Below are positions 16,596 through 26,257 of a stretch of 64,000 bases of DNA, one piece after another. Location of the stretch: NCBI RefSeq assembly GCF_003076635.1, contig NZ_QDKG01000003.1, forward strand, positions 1 to 64,000, read 5' to 3'. Under the pieces are notes generated by a model. It saw only the letters and a list, made by a program, of their open reading frames with translations, was not told the DNA's origin and made no database searches. Position numbers and translations under genes: made by a program. How positions within the stretch are numbered: the stretch's first letter is position 1; every line of letters begins with the position of its first letter. Origin of the DNA: Sphingobacterium corticibacter. GTDB lineage: Bacteria > Bacteroidota > Bacteroidia > Sphingobacteriales > Sphingobacteriaceae.

Positions 16596-16905
16596 ATTTG
16601 AAGCTAATAAATACGTGGGAAAATATTGATATTCATAATTATACGTAACATCAATGTTACTAATTTAATTGATATTATAGCTGTTTTTTGTGATTTTTTA
16701 TGACAAAAAAAATTGTATGTACAAAATTCCTAAATCTACACGCTCTTTATAATATATTTTATCAAGAAATGTTTCTGAAAATTTTAAGTTTTGTTACGTT
16801 GACTATAACAAATGTCTTTAGCAGAACTTCTACGATTTACGATAATACAAAGAATAGTAATTAGTATCTTTATCTACTATAGAAATAAACTAACTGCCAT
16901 CAAAC
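16596..16905. other. AT-rich divergent intergenic region with a small palindrome
   Basis: GTAACATCAATGTTAC (16645-16660) is a perfect 7-bp inverted repeat with a two-base spacer, framed by direct copies of ATTGATATT at 16625-16633 and 16668-16676. No gene is seen. It is a plausible operator region for the divergent genes on both sides. Confidence 0.4.
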
Positions 16906-18039
16906 ATGTTTGAATATTTTAATGTAAATCGTCTTTATTTTTTCCTGATAGGTGTGGGCTTCATTATTTCCCTGTTATCATGTCAAAATCCTGACGATAA
17001 GAGCGAAGCAAAAGATATTGTGAAATCAGGTGTTCCAAAATTTGAGTTAAGTGCGAAGCAAGCGAAGATCATATTTGATATGCCGGTGCATTGCATCACG
17101 GTGGAATATCCTAATAAGTTGGGACAATCAATAGGAAGTGACGCAGACCTCAAACCGCCACGCGTGTTGCGACCTATTTTTTACGGTTGTTTTGATTGGC
17201 ATTCTTCAGTACATGGCTACTGGTCCATCGTGAAGCTGATGAAATCGTTTAAAGATCTGGATCAGAATGATGAAGTGCGCGGCACACTAAATGCGATGAT
17301 TACCGACAAGAATGCGGAAATCGAGAAATCATTCTTCGAAGACAAAAACAACCTGTCTTTTGAGCGCACGTATGGCTGGGCCTGGTTATTTAAGTTGCAA
17401 GAAGAATTGATTACGTGGGAGGATGCAGATGCCAAAAGATGGAGCCAATCCTTACAACCAATGGTCGATCTTTTGCGTGGCAAATTGTTGGATTATTTAC
17501 CTAAGTTAGTTTATCCCATACGTAGTGGTAAGCATGATAATACGGCTTTCGGATTGTCATTAATGTACGATTATGCCTTGACGGCGAAAGATGAAGCATT
17601 GGCCGACGCTATCACAGAGCATGCTATACGCTTGTATCAAAATGATAAAAACTGTGACTTCTCTTACGAACCCAGTGGTTCTGACTTTCTCTCTCCATGT
17701 TTGGAAGAAGCTTATTTGATGAGTAAGGTCTTGGATAACAGAGCCTATAAAACTTGGCTGAATGAATTCTTACCTCAAATGTACGCCGAAGATTTTAAAT
17801 TAGAACCAGCTATTGTCAAAGATCGGACTGATGGTCAATTGGTGCATTTAGATGGTCTGAATTACAGCCGCGCCGCCTGTTTGTACGGTATCGCACACCA
17901 AGTGCCAGCTCTAGCACATCTCCGAGAAATTGCAGATGCACATCTAGCTTTCACCTTGCCTAATTTGGGTAAAGAAGATGATTACATGGGCTCGCATTGG
18001 TTGGGTACATTTGCGCTGTACGCTATTACACACCAATAA
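16906..18039 (+). CDS. DUF2891 family lipoprotein
   Basis: 377 residues. The signal peptide ends in a lipobox (FIISLLSC, cysteine about 26). The mature protein matches DUF2891 by HCITVEYPN, RPIFYGCFDWHSSVHGYW, GKHDNTAFGLSLMYDYA, SYEPSGSDFLSPCLEEA and the end GSHWLGTFALYA. The fold is expected to be an alpha/alpha-barrel like glycoside hydrolases, but the reaction is unknown. The conserved His, Asp and Trp residues suggest an active enzyme facing the periplasm. The gene has its own intergenic region and a convergent small gene after six bases. Confidence 0.9.
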   Translation: MFEYFNVNRLYFFLIGVGFIISLLSCQNPDDKSEAKDIVKSGVPKFELSAKQAKIIFDMPVHCITVEYPNKLGQSIGSDADLKPPRVLRPIFYGCFDWHSSVHGYWSIVKLMKSFKDLDQNDEVRGTLNAMITDKNAEIEKSFFEDKNNLSFERTYGWAWLFKLQEELITWEDADAKRWSQSLQPMVDLLRGKLLDYLPKLVYPIRSGKHDNTAFGLSLMYDYALTAKDEALADAITEHAIRLYQNDKNCDFSYEPSGSDFLSPCLEEAYLMSKVLDNRAYKTWLNEFLPQMYAEDFKLEPAIVKDRTDGQLVHLDGLNYSRAACLYGIAHQVPALAHLREIADAHLAFTLPNLGKEDDYMGSHWLGTFALYAITHQ

Positions 18040-18045
18040 TGATCA

Positions 18046-18315
18046 TTAGCAGGCGAGGGGAATTAAGGTATTGTCCTCGCCCAATTCTACTGCTACCAAT
18101 TGTACCGTAGTAAACCCGTCATCATGCGATATGATGCGCGACAAATTTACGCCTTTGCGCGCAAGGCTATTTAATACTGCGGTTCTAAAGGCGGCCTTTT
18201 GCGTGCCCCAAGAAGCATTTCTGACAAGATCGTTGTTTAAATTTACTAATTCTTTGATAGAGTAGTGGTGAAAATTTTGAACCAGATGTTGGTAAAGTTC
18301 GTGTGGAGTTTGCAT
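18046..18315 (-). CDS. Small protein of unknown function
   Basis: About 89 residues from ATG 18315 (MQTPHELYQHLVQNF); an upstream ATG at 18324 would add three residues. The middle is helical and basic (NASWGTQKAAFRTAVLNSLARKGV), followed by strands (TTVQLVAVELGED). I recognise no domain. It has a normal protein-like composition and ends six bases from the convergent DUF2891 gene. Confidence 0.55.
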   Translation of the reverse strand: MQTPHELYQHLVQNFHHYSIKELVNLNNDLVRNASWGTQKAAFRTAVLNSLARKGVNLSRIISHDDGFTTVQLVAVELGEDNTLIPLAC

Positions 18316-18496
18316 ACAATACAATTATTAAAGGTGATACCATCAATCGTATTCTGAACGGCCATTTAATTTGTTTTGGAATAAATCCCGTATTAATAAG
18401 ACCACCGCGGTTTTGACTAACTCGGTTGGTATTGCACCGTGCAATTCTGAATACTCTACAAAATTAGTAGACTACTCGTTATTCTCCAAATAAACT

Positions 18497-19375
18497 TTAA
18501 AATAATTTGTCACCATTTGGTAATTTCAGATTCAAACCAAAAGTCTTATTGATTAATTTGATAAAGTGATCGGCGAGAAGCGGAGATTCTTCTTCCATAT
18601 TCTGGTGGATAAAGAAATATAATTTTTGCAAACCAGCCTTTCGCCATTCGCTAATGCGCGCTATCCATTCATCCAGTCGTGTGTAATCCGACGGTGCATT
18701 AGCTCCCACATAGCGTACGAATGCGATTGGCGTTGTAAGACGCATATGCAATAAATCGCGACGTCCTGCGGTATCTACAATGACATTGGTTTTATCCGTT
18801 TTCTCCAGCAAAGCGTAATAACGCTCGGCAACTTCCTTGTCTGCAAACCAACTTTCGTTACGCAATTCCACCGCCAATGGATATCCAGCAGGGAAGTTTT
18901 TTAGAAAAGAATCCAGACGATCAAAATCTTTAGGTTTGTAATTATCGTGCATTTGGAGAAATGCCATACCCAGCTTATCTTCAAATAGTACGGTTGCATC
19001 GACAAAGGCTTTTACCTTCTCATCTGTATTCAGCAGGCGGCCATAGTGGCTAATAGACTGTGGGATTTTCGGGAAAAATTTAAAATCCTTACCTGTTTTA
19101 TCTTTCCAAGTTTCTACTTGATCCTTGGAGGGAGAGTTATAAAATGTGGCATTCAACTCGATTGAATTAAACTTTGTCGCATAGTACGCTAATTCATCTT
19201 TGGTACCTCTCGGATAAAATCCTTTTAATTCTTTTTTGTTCCATTTGGCGCAGCCAACATATACTTCAAAAGGCTCATCAGATTGATGTTCTTTTAGTAA
19301 TTCTAGGGTAGCGGAAGGGGTTTTTGGTAAAGAAAAATCAATGGAAGAAGGGTCTGTAACGCTGCCAAATTTCAT
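18497..19375 (-). CDS. DUF72 (YecE) family protein
   Basis: 292 residues with the DUF72 TIM-barrel pattern: VYVGCAKWNKKELKGFYPRG, YYATKFNSIELNATFYNSPS, FKFFPKIPQSISH, LAVELRNESWF and FFIHQNMEEESP near the end. The family is widespread and linked by some work to iron-sulfur or nucleic-acid metabolism, but its reaction is not established. It is divergent from guaA with an 83-base gap. Confidence 0.92.
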   Translation of the reverse strand: MKFGSVTDPSSIDFSLPKTPSATLELLKEHQSDEPFEVYVGCAKWNKKELKGFYPRGTKDELAYYATKFNSIELNATFYNSPSKDQVETWKDKTGKDFKFFPKIPQSISHYGRLLNTDEKVKAFVDATVLFEDKLGMAFLQMHDNYKPKDFDRLDSFLKNFPAGYPLAVELRNESWFADKEVAERYYALLEKTDKTNVIVDTAGRRDLLHMRLTTPIAFVRYVGANAPSDYTRLDEWIARISEWRKAGLQKLYFFIHQNMEEESPLLADHFIKLINKTFGLNLKLPNGDKLF

Positions 19376-19446
19376 GTCTATTTGTTTAGAAAAGTGTAAA
19401 TGCTAAGGTAAGGATAATTCGCCGTGTAAAAATCATCCTGAATATG

Positions 19447-19454
19447 TAACTTTG
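19447..19454 (+). promoter_or_regulatory. -7 element of guaA, very close to the ATG
   Basis: TAACTTTG is followed by only CGCC before ATG 19459. With the usual start site a few bases after the G, the transcript would begin at or next to the ATG (leaderless). Confidence 0.55.
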
Positions 19455-19458
19455 CGCC

Positions 19459-21009
19459 ATGTCAGAAAAAATTATTATCCTCGATTTTGGGTCACAATAT
19501 ACGCAGTTGATCGCGCGTCGTGTGCGCGAACTGAATGTCTATTGTGAAATTCATCCATTCAATAACATTCCTGCCTTCGATGAGACGGTTAAAGGCATCA
19601 TTTTTTCAGGTAGTCCTTATTCAGTTCGTCAGGAAGATGCGCCTCAAGTAGATTATGCTGCCATGATGCGTGATTATCCTGTCTTAGGTGTTTGTTATGG
19701 TGCCCAATATCTAGCACAACATTCTGGCGGCGAAGTATTGCCTTCCGAAATTCGTGAATATGGAAGAGCCAATTTATTATTTGTAGATCAGGAAAATCCG
19801 TTGCTGACTGGCATTCCGACACAATCACAGGTGTGGATGTCGCACGGTGATACGATTAAAGAAGTACCTTCTACCTTTCGCGTGATTGCAAGTACCGATA
19901 AGGTACGCGTAGCAGCCTATCATATCGAAGGTACACGCACGTATGGAATCCAATTCCACCCAGAAGTAACACATAGTACAGACGGTCAAGTTTTGGTGAA
20001 GAATTTTGTGGTTAATATCTGTGGATGTACACAAGATTGGACGGCTGATGCTTTCGTCGAGATGACTATCGAAGATTTAAAAACACAATTAGGCGACGAT
20101 CATGTCATTATGGCGTTATCTGGTGGTGTGGATTCTACGGTAGCAGCCGTACTATTGCATCATGCCATTGGTGACAAGTTGCACTGTTTCTTTGTAGATC
20201 ACGGTTTATTGCGTAAAAATGAATTCCAAGAAGTATTGGATTCGTACGAGCACATGGGCTTGAATATTAAAGGTGTTAATGCGAAAGATCAATTTTATAG
20301 CAAATTAGCCGGTGTTTCTGACCCAGAACAAAAACGTAAAATCATTGGCGCATCTTTCATTGATGTCTTTGATGAGGCAGCAAAACAGATCCAAGCTGAA
20401 TTGCCGGATGGCGTAGAAGCAAAGTGGTTAGGTCAAGGCACGATCTACCCAGACGTCATCGAGTCGATCTCGGTTAATGGTCCGTCGGCTACGATCAAAT
20501 CTCACCACAATGTGGGCGGATTGCCAGATTATATGAAACTGAATGTCATCGAACCATTGAGAACTTTGTTCAAAGATGAAGTAAGACGTGTGGGTAAAAC
20601 ATTGGAAGTAGATCCTAAAATCTTAGGAAGACATCCATTCCCTGGTCCTGGTTTCGGTATTCGTATTTTGGGTGACGTAACAGCAGAAAAGGTACGGATT
20701 TTGCAAGAAGCTGATGACATCTATATTCGTAATCTTCGTGAATCGGGTTGGTATGATAAGATCTGGCAAGCAGGTACGATTTTCTTGCCCGTACAATCCG
20801 TTGGTGTAATGGGAGATGAGCGTACATACGAACATGTGGTCGCTTTGCGCGCTGTAGGTTCCTTGGATGGAATGACAGCAGATTGGATTCATTTGCCATA
20901 CGATTTATTGGCTAAGATTTCCAACGAGATCATTAACCATGTAAAAGGAATCAACCGCGTAGTATACGATATCAGTTCAAAACCACCCGCAACGATAGAG
21001 TGGGAATAA
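19459..21009 (+). CDS. guaA: GMP synthase (glutamine-hydrolysing)
   Basis: 516 residues in one chain. The N-terminal class I glutamine amidotransferase has its nucleophile at Cys79 ([11 protein letters not shown]) and the His-Glu pair in FHPEVTHS. The ATP pyrophosphatase domain begins with the PP-loop [14 protein letters not shown] (about 220), and the C-terminal dimerisation domain ends KPPATIEWE. It converts XMP to GMP using glutamine and ATP in purine synthesis. It is followed after 11 bases by a lipoprotein gene and then rsmB, which suggests one transcript. Confidence 0.98.
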   Translation: MSEKIIILDFGSQYTQLIARRVRELNVYCEIHPFNNIPAFDETVKGIIFSGSPYSVRQEDAPQVDYAAMMRDYPVLGVCYGAQYLAQHSGGEVLPSEIREYGRANLLFVDQENPLLTGIPTQSQVWMSHGDTIKEVPSTFRVIASTDKVRVAAYHIEGTRTYGIQFHPEVTHSTDGQVLVKNFVVNICGCTQDWTADAFVEMTIEDLKTQLGDDHVIMALSGGVDSTVAAVLLHHAIGDKLHCFFVDHGLLRKNEFQEVLDSYEHMGLNIKGVNAKDQFYSKLAGVSDPEQKRKIIGASFIDVFDEAAKQIQAELPDGVEAKWLGQGTIYPDVIESISVNGPSATIKSHHNVGGLPDYMKLNVIEPLRTLFKDEVRRVGKTLEVDPKILGRHPFPGPGFGIRILGDVTAEKVRILQEADDIYIRNLRESGWYDKIWQAGTIFLPVQSVGVMGDERTYEHVVALRAVGSLDGMTADWIHLPYDLLAKISNEIINHVKGINRVVYDISSKPPATIEWE

Positions 21010-21020
21010 AATAAAGAAAA

Positions 21021-22283
21021 ATGAAGTGTACTTATCTAATAGGTTTTTTTGCAGCTGCTCTGGCAGTATCATCTTGTTCACCAAAAACGACAACAGGCGT
21101 TTTACGTGCTCCTGGCCAAACAACAGGTAAAGTAGATGGCACCAAAGATCAATCAGAGGCTGATCGTGAAGATAAGTCGGGAGATACGGATATAGCATTA
21201 TCTAACAAAGCAAAAAGGTATCCGGGCGGAACTATTGCTTTGCTTTTGCCATTTCAATTAGATCGTGTAGCGGGTAGCGCTGTTTCAGAGGAAGATGTAA
21301 AGCGTTCGGCATTAGCTTTGGATTTCTACCAAGGTTTTCAGATGGGTTTGGATCAGACGGTAAAATCCAACAAACGGGTAGAATTGCAGGTGTTAGACTC
21401 TAGAGATAATGCGGGGCATAATGCTAATCTGGCACGATCTCAGGAGATTAAAGATGCTAGCTTGATTATTGGACCTGTTTATCCGGCCGAAATCAAAGCA
21501 TTTAGTGCTAGCCTGCCTTCTAATAATCGGGTATTGCAAGTAAATCCATTGGCGGCAACCATGCCTACAGAATTTAATTTGCCAAACTTGGTGTCGGTAA
21601 CTCCGCCAATTAGTATTCACATGCGTGCGATATCGGCGGAATTATCGAAAAACTATAAAGAAGGCGATGTTATATTGATTTATAACACAGCCAATAGCGA
21701 TCATCAACAATTTATCCAAGGATTTCCGGCTGATATTAAAGAACGTTTACCTTATGCAGAGGTTATTTCGGTATCGTCTCCGTCAGAACTGAATGATAAG
21801 TTGAATTCGCGCGTGGTTTATCATATTATTAGCGGTACTACTGATCGAAACCAACTCAAAGCATTACTAAACGTGATGGATGAGCGTTCTATGTCTGATA
21901 ATCTGGAATTTCGTCTGTATGGTCATCCACTTTGGAATCGTGTAGATTTTAGTTCATATAGCAACTTTACCTTTTATCGGCCAGTCATATCTTCTGAAAG
22001 TCATTTAAACCCATTATCAAATGCAACAAGGGATTTCCAATCGTCGTATAAAAATGCATATGGCGTAGAACCATCCGATCACGCTTATAAGGGATTCGAC
22101 TCTGGGACTTATTTTGGTAATTTGTTGCAAAAATATGGTAGAGATTATGCAGAGCACATCAACAAAGAAACATTCGAAGGGTTGTACAGTAATTACAAAT
22201 TCAATCGTAATGAGCGCTGGGGATATGTCAATTTTGGTGTAAGCTTAATGGAATATCGGTTCGGAAAATTCCAAGCTCGCTAA
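21021..22283 (+). CDS. LppC/LpoA-like lipoprotein with periplasmic-binding fold
   Basis: 420 residues. The signal peptide ends in a lipobox (AVSSC, cysteine 19). A linker of about 45 residues precedes a type 1 periplasmic-binding domain: TIALLLPFQLD, LDFYQGFQMGLDQ, LQVLDSRDNAGHN, LIIGPVYPAE, and DSGTYFGNLLQKYG near the end. It resembles the penicillin-binding-protein activator LpoA and leucine-type binding proteins; in Bacteroidota such proteins are commonly annotated as amino-acid ABC substrate-binding or PBP-activator lipoproteins. Function is inferred only. It lies between guaA and rsmB with gaps of about ten bases. Confidence 0.82.
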   Translation: MKCTYLIGFFAAALAVSSCSPKTTTGVLRAPGQTTGKVDGTKDQSEADREDKSGDTDIALSNKAKRYPGGTIALLLPFQLDRVAGSAVSEEDVKRSALALDFYQGFQMGLDQTVKSNKRVELQVLDSRDNAGHNANLARSQEIKDASLIIGPVYPAEIKAFSASLPSNNRVLQVNPLAATMPTEFNLPNLVSVTPPISIHMRAISAELSKNYKEGDVILIYNTANSDHQQFIQGFPADIKERLPYAEVISVSSPSELNDKLNSRVVYHIISGTTDRNQLKALLNVMDERSMSDNLEFRLYGHPLWNRVDFSSYSNFTFYRPVISSESHLNPLSNATRDFQSSYKNAYGVEPSDHAYKGFDSGTYFGNLLQKYGRDYAEHINKETFEGLYSNYKFNRNERWGYVNFGVSLMEYRFGKFQAR

Positions 22284-22293
22284 GAATCGAAAT

Positions 22294-23466
22294 ATGCTGG
22301 AAAAACGCGTAATGCATCAAATCCGGAATGCCGTTAAGGCTCTGGAAGGTTATCAGAATGCAGAGCCGCTGTCGCGGTTTCTGACAAAGTTCTACAAATC
22401 GAACCGCCAAATGGGTTCGACAGATAGGCGCGTTACATCGCGCCTTTGCTACAATTATTTTCGGCTTGGTCGTGCCTTCACAGATCTTGCTGTAGAGGAG
22501 AAGTTGGTCGTTGCAGAGTTTTTGTGTGAGCAGCAAAGTGATATAGTAGCCGTTCACTATCCTGCTTGGAATTCGGAGATTACGCAATCAGTCACAGCTA
22601 AAATTGCTCTGGTCGAAGAACGCTATGGCAAATTCATCCATGAGGTTTTTCCGGAGCGCTCGCAATTATCTTCTGAAATAGACACGTCCGAATTCTTACC
22701 CAGCTTATTTGTACAACCTAAGTTATTTATCCGGGTAAAACGCGAAAAGCTACCTGAAGTCCTGCGCATATTAGAGCGGGCTGAGGTGGTTCATGAACAT
22801 TTAGGTGAGCAAACTATTGCCTTCCCCAATGGATTTAATGTCGCTAGCATTCGAAAAATAGATGGAATGTACGAAGTACAGGATCTTTCCTCGCAAAAGA
22901 CGCAATCCGATCTTCGTCTACAAGCAGGTGAAAAATGGTGGGATTGCTGTGCCGCTTCCGGAGGAAAATCATTGATGCTATTAGATCGTTGTCCAGATAT
23001 TCAACTATTGGTTTCTGACGTGCGATTTACGATCCTTCGTAATTTGGAAGAGCGCTTTCAGCAAGCCGGTTTCCGCCCCACAGATTACCGCCAAAAGATT
23101 TTGGATTTGTCCAAACCTGTCACGTACTTGATGCAAGGTGAGCAATTTGACGGTATTTTGGTAGACGCTCCTTGTAGCGGTTCAGGTACTTGGGGACGTA
23201 CACCTGAAATGATGGCGCAATTTGATCCGAAATCTTTGACTCGTTTCACGGACTTACAGCGCAACATCACTAAAAATGTCCTCCCGTTTCTGAAGTCAGG
23301 AGGACAGCTTATTTATATAACTTGTTCAATTTTTGCGGACGAAAACGAAGCGATTACTGACTATATCCAAGAAGATCTTGGTTTGAAATTGATCAAACAA
23401 GAACATTTGCTAGGTTATCATGACCAAGCAGATTCCATGTATATAGCTCACTTTCAAAAAAGTTAG
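22294..23466 (+). CDS. RsmB-type RNA m5C methyltransferase
   Basis: 390 residues of the RsmB/NOP family. The N-terminal 130 residues are a NusB-like helical region, and the SAM-dependent domain shows CCAASGGKSLML (motif I), FDGILVDAPCSGSGTWGRTPE (motif IV with one conserved cysteine) and LIYITCSIFADENEA (motif VI with the catalytic cysteine). It methylates cytosine C5 in rRNA, probably 16S. It is the third gene of the guaA run and converges with the universal stress gene after ten bases. Confidence 0.9.
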   Translation: MLEKRVMHQIRNAVKALEGYQNAEPLSRFLTKFYKSNRQMGSTDRRVTSRLCYNYFRLGRAFTDLAVEEKLVVAEFLCEQQSDIVAVHYPAWNSEITQSVTAKIALVEERYGKFIHEVFPERSQLSSEIDTSEFLPSLFVQPKLFIRVKREKLPEVLRILERAEVVHEHLGEQTIAFPNGFNVASIRKIDGMYEVQDLSSQKTQSDLRLQAGEKWWDCCAASGGKSLMLLDRCPDIQLLVSDVRFTILRNLEERFQQAGFRPTDYRQKILDLSKPVTYLMQGEQFDGILVDAPCSGSGTWGRTPEMMAQFDPKSLTRFTDLQRNITKNVLPFLKSGGQLIYITCSIFADENEAITDYIQEDLGLKLIKQEHLLGYHDQADSMYIAHFQKS

Positions 23467-23475
23467 AAAGGGCTT

Positions 23476-23946
23476 CTAATCCTCTTCCTCATCAGCAGGG
23501 ATGACCAAGACCGGGCATTTTGATTTTCGAACAACCGACTCTGCTACTGATCCTGATAAGAAATGATCGAATCCAGTACGTCCATTCGTACCCATAATAA
23601 TCAAATCTGCTTGCCATTCTTCTGCTGTAGTCAATATCTCGTCACGTACGGTGCCTACGGTGTTGAATATCTGCACTTCTTTGGCTCCTGAAAATTGACT
23701 ACGAAGACTTTCTAATCGTCTCTCGGCCGCACTTTGTTGTACTTCTGAAACTTCGGGCACCACGATTGGTTGTTGTCCCAACAATGGATCTGCACCAAAA
23801 CTCGCCGGTGCTGTTACGGGTGTTACCGTTAATAGCGCTAAAGTAGATTGCCATCCATTCACCAGTTGTTTGGCGTATGCTGCTGCTTTATCAGAACATG
23901 GACTATCGTCCAATGCAATCAGTATTCTTTCAAATTTGTTCTCCAT
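23476..23946 (-). CDS. Universal stress protein (UspA family)
   Basis: 156 residues, one Usp domain. It begins FERILIALDDSPCSDKAAAYA and ends with the nucleotide-binding signature GTNGRTGFDHFLSGSVAESVVRKSKCPVLVIP (G-x2-G-x9-G-S type), so it probably binds ATP. A proline/glutamine-rich insertion (about 50-75) separates strands 2 and 3. Cytoplasmic, role in stress survival inferred from the family. Confidence 0.93.
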   Translation of the reverse strand: MENKFERILIALDDSPCSDKAAAYAKQLVNGWQSTLALLTVTPVTAPASFGADPLLGQQPIVVPEVSEVQQSAAERRLESLRSQFSGAKEVQIFNTVGTVRDEILTTAEEWQADLIIMGTNGRTGFDHFLSGSVAESVVRKSKCPVLVIPADEEED

Positions 23947-24083
23947 TTCCTAAGTAGCTTTAGTGATCTACTTAATAACACAAGCGACTGGGGTAATTTG
24001 TTTGTTATTGACTTGCTAAAATATCGTGGTATAATTGAAAATCATGTGGTGCAGAAATAACAAATTACCAGTAACTTGCCGTA

Positions 24084-24875
24084 ATGAAAAGACAAGCCGT
24101 TTGTAGTTTATCCGTGATTCCGCTTCGTTCGGAACCTTCGCATCGGAGTGAGCAAGTTTCCCAATTACTTTTTGGAGAATACTTTAGTGTATTGGAAGAG
24201 CGGTCGGAATGGATTTTAGTCAAATGTGCCGATCCGGCCTACGAAGGCTGGATACAACGCGGTCAATATGCCACGATAGCCGAAAGTTCCAACGATTTTA
24301 GTATTGTGAATATAGGCGATGCAACGGTACGAATTGGTGATCACAAACCGTTCCCCTTATTACATGGATGTGTTCTGCCAAGTACAGAACAACTGGTCTT
24401 GGATGGAAATGTGTGCAAAATTCATGGATCATTACGTAAGCCTTCATTGTTGGACTTCGCGGACGAATTCCCCAAATTAATCGATTATTACGTCGGTGCG
24501 CCTTATTTGTGGGGCGGTCGCAGCAGATTTGGCGTAGATTGTTCTGGTCTAGTGCAGTTGATCTACCGTCATTTCGCAATTTCACTTTACAGAGATGCCT
24601 CTCAGCAAGCTTCTCAAGGAGATACAGTCGACTTTTTGCAAGAAACAAAAGCTGGCGATTTGGCCTTTTTTGATAACGAGGAAGGTCATATTACGCATGT
24701 CGGCATATTGATCGATAAGGAAACCATTTTACATGCTTCGGGTTCTGTACGAATCGATCGCATCGATACGACGGGAATTTACCATAGCGAGCTGAAAACA
24801 TACACGCATCGCTTACGCATCATTAAACGGATGCTCACAGATGAACTGCTAAAACCAGGAGATCCTGTTAAATAG
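24084..24875 (+). CDS. NlpC/P60 (C40) peptidase with SH3 domain
   Basis: 263 residues. Two SH3-like segments occupy the N-terminal half (SVIPLRSEPSHRSEQVSQLLFGE, then WILVKCADPAYEGWI). The C40 peptidase follows: VGAPYLWGGRSRFGVDCSGLVQ with nucleophile Cys153, GDLAFFDNEEGHITHVGIL with the catalytic His, and ILHASGSVRID with the third polar residue. It resembles dipeptidyl-peptidase VI / YkfC, which cut gamma-D-Glu-diaminopimelate bonds of peptidoglycan peptides. No signal peptide is seen, so it probably acts in the cytoplasm on recycled muropeptides. Confidence 0.92.
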   Translation: MKRQAVCSLSVIPLRSEPSHRSEQVSQLLFGEYFSVLEERSEWILVKCADPAYEGWIQRGQYATIAESSNDFSIVNIGDATVRIGDHKPFPLLHGCVLPSTEQLVLDGNVCKIHGSLRKPSLLDFADEFPKLIDYYVGAPYLWGGRSRFGVDCSGLVQLIYRHFAISLYRDASQQASQGDTVDFLQETKAGDLAFFDNEEGHITHVGILIDKETILHASGSVRIDRIDTTGIYHSELKTYTHRLRIIKRMLTDELLKPGDPVK

Positions 24876-24891
24876 CTATTCAACAGGATCT
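24860..24891. terminator. Convergent terminator hairpin
   Basis: AGATCCTGTT (24860-24869) and AACAGGATCT (24882-24891) form a 10-bp stem that includes the end of the peptidase gene; TATAGTCTTTTT follows. Confidence 0.65.
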
Positions 24892-24916
24892 TATAGTCTT
24901 TTTAGGAAGTTCTACA

Positions 24917-26125
24917 TTATGCTGATGTAGTTGTTCTTCCCGGATAAGCGGCTAATGCTTTTTCCAAACATACTAAGGCTTTCTTCAACTCGTCGGTATG
25001 CAATACATAGGCCAGACGAACTTCGTTTTTTCCGGCATCACTCGAGCTGTAAAATCCTGCTGCCGGTGCCATCATCACCGTTTCGTTTTCGTACTCGAAT
25101 GATTCTAGCATCCATTGGCAAAATTTATCCGAATTATCTATCGGAAAGCGAGCTACCACGTAAAATGCACCTCCAGGATTCGGACAGAATACGCCAGGCA
25201 ATGCATTCAATCCAGCGACCAACACATCTCTTCTTTCCGTATATTCTTCTAGAACTTCATCAAAGTAACTTTGCGGCGTATCTACCGCGGCTGTCGCCGC
25301 AATCTGCGCGACGGCAGGAGGAGATAAGCGCGCTTGTGCAAACTTCAAAGCCACTTGATATAACTCTGCATTTTTGGTGATCAAACAACCTAATCGTGCA
25401 CCGCAAGCAGAATAACGCTTAGAAACCGTATCGAAGATCACCACATGGTTTTCCAAGCCTTCCAAATGCATTGGCGAGATGAATTCTTTGCCATCATAGC
25501 AGAATTCGCGATAGGCTTCATCCGCAAAAAGATATAGATCGTACTTCAGACAAAGCGCTTTTAATGCTTCCAGTTCTTCGCGTGAGTACAAGTAACCGGT
25601 TGGATTGTTTGGGTTACAGATCACAATGGCTTTGGTTTTGTCGTTGATGACTTTCTCAAAAGCCGCAATGCTTGGCAATGCAAATCCATCTTCTATGTGC
25701 GACATGATTGGGCGGATTACGACATCTGCCGGACAAGCAAAACCATTGTAATTCGCATAGAAAGGTTCTGGAATAATGATTTCGTCCCCCGGATTTAAGC
25801 AAGCTTGCATCGCGATGGAAATCGCTTCTGAGCCACCATTCGTTACCAAGATCTGATTCGCCGTAATATTGTAGGCTAATTTATTATAATATTCAACCAA
25901 CTTGTTGCGATACGTGCTCGTGCCTTCAGAAGGCGTGTAAGCCCACACATCAAAATCGATATCACGAATAGCTTGCAGCATTCCGGCAGGTGTCTTAATG
26001 TCTGGTTGACCAATGTTTAGATGATATATTTTCTTCCCATCTTTTTTTGCCTGATCGGCAAAAGGCGTCAGTTTACGGATAGGAGAAGCGGGCATCTGAT
26101 GTCCGCGCGATGATATAGTTGGCAT
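24917..26125 (-). CDS. Class I/II pyridoxal-phosphate aminotransferase
   Basis: 402 residues of fold type I. Signatures are YHLNIGQPDIKTP, VTNGGSEAISIAM, CNPNNPTGYLYSREEL, LFADEAYREFCYDG and DTVSKRYSACGARLGCL, where the lysine carries PLP and the arginine follows in the usual place. It belongs to the aspartate/aromatic aminotransferase subgroup; exact amino donor is not decided by sequence. It stands alone, convergent to the NlpC peptidase. The N-terminal MPTISSRGHQMPASPIRKLTPFAD is typical for this subgroup. Confidence 0.9.
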   Translation of the reverse strand: MPTISSRGHQMPASPIRKLTPFADQAKKDGKKIYHLNIGQPDIKTPAGMLQAIRDIDFDVWAYTPSEGTSTYRNKLVEYYNKLAYNITANQILVTNGGSEAISIAMQACLNPGDEIIIPEPFYANYNGFACPADVVIRPIMSHIEDGFALPSIAAFEKVINDKTKAIVICNPNNPTGYLYSREELEALKALCLKYDLYLFADEAYREFCYDGKEFISPMHLEGLENHVVIFDTVSKRYSACGARLGCLITKNAELYQVALKFAQARLSPPAVAQIAATAAVDTPQSYFDEVLEEYTERRDVLVAGLNALPGVFCPNPGGAFYVVARFPIDNSDKFCQWMLESFEYENETVMMAPAAGFYSSSDAGKNEVRLAYVLHTDELKKALVCLEKALAAYPGRTTTSA

Positions 26126-26200
26126 AGTACTGTTTTATTTTGCGCTAAGTTACTAAATTCAGTGTTTAGGAAGCTGAGAGAGTTAATAAAGTTGGTACAC

Positions 26201-26228
26201 AAAAAAAGCTACTCTTTTGGAGTAGCTT
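26201..26228 (-). terminator. Terminator of the DUF1573 gene
   Basis: On the minus strand AAGCTACTC pairs with GAGTAGCTT around a five-base loop, followed by a run of seven T. Confidence 0.85.
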
Positions 26229-26257
26229 CTTGCTGTATTTTGACTGCGTAGAGTTCC

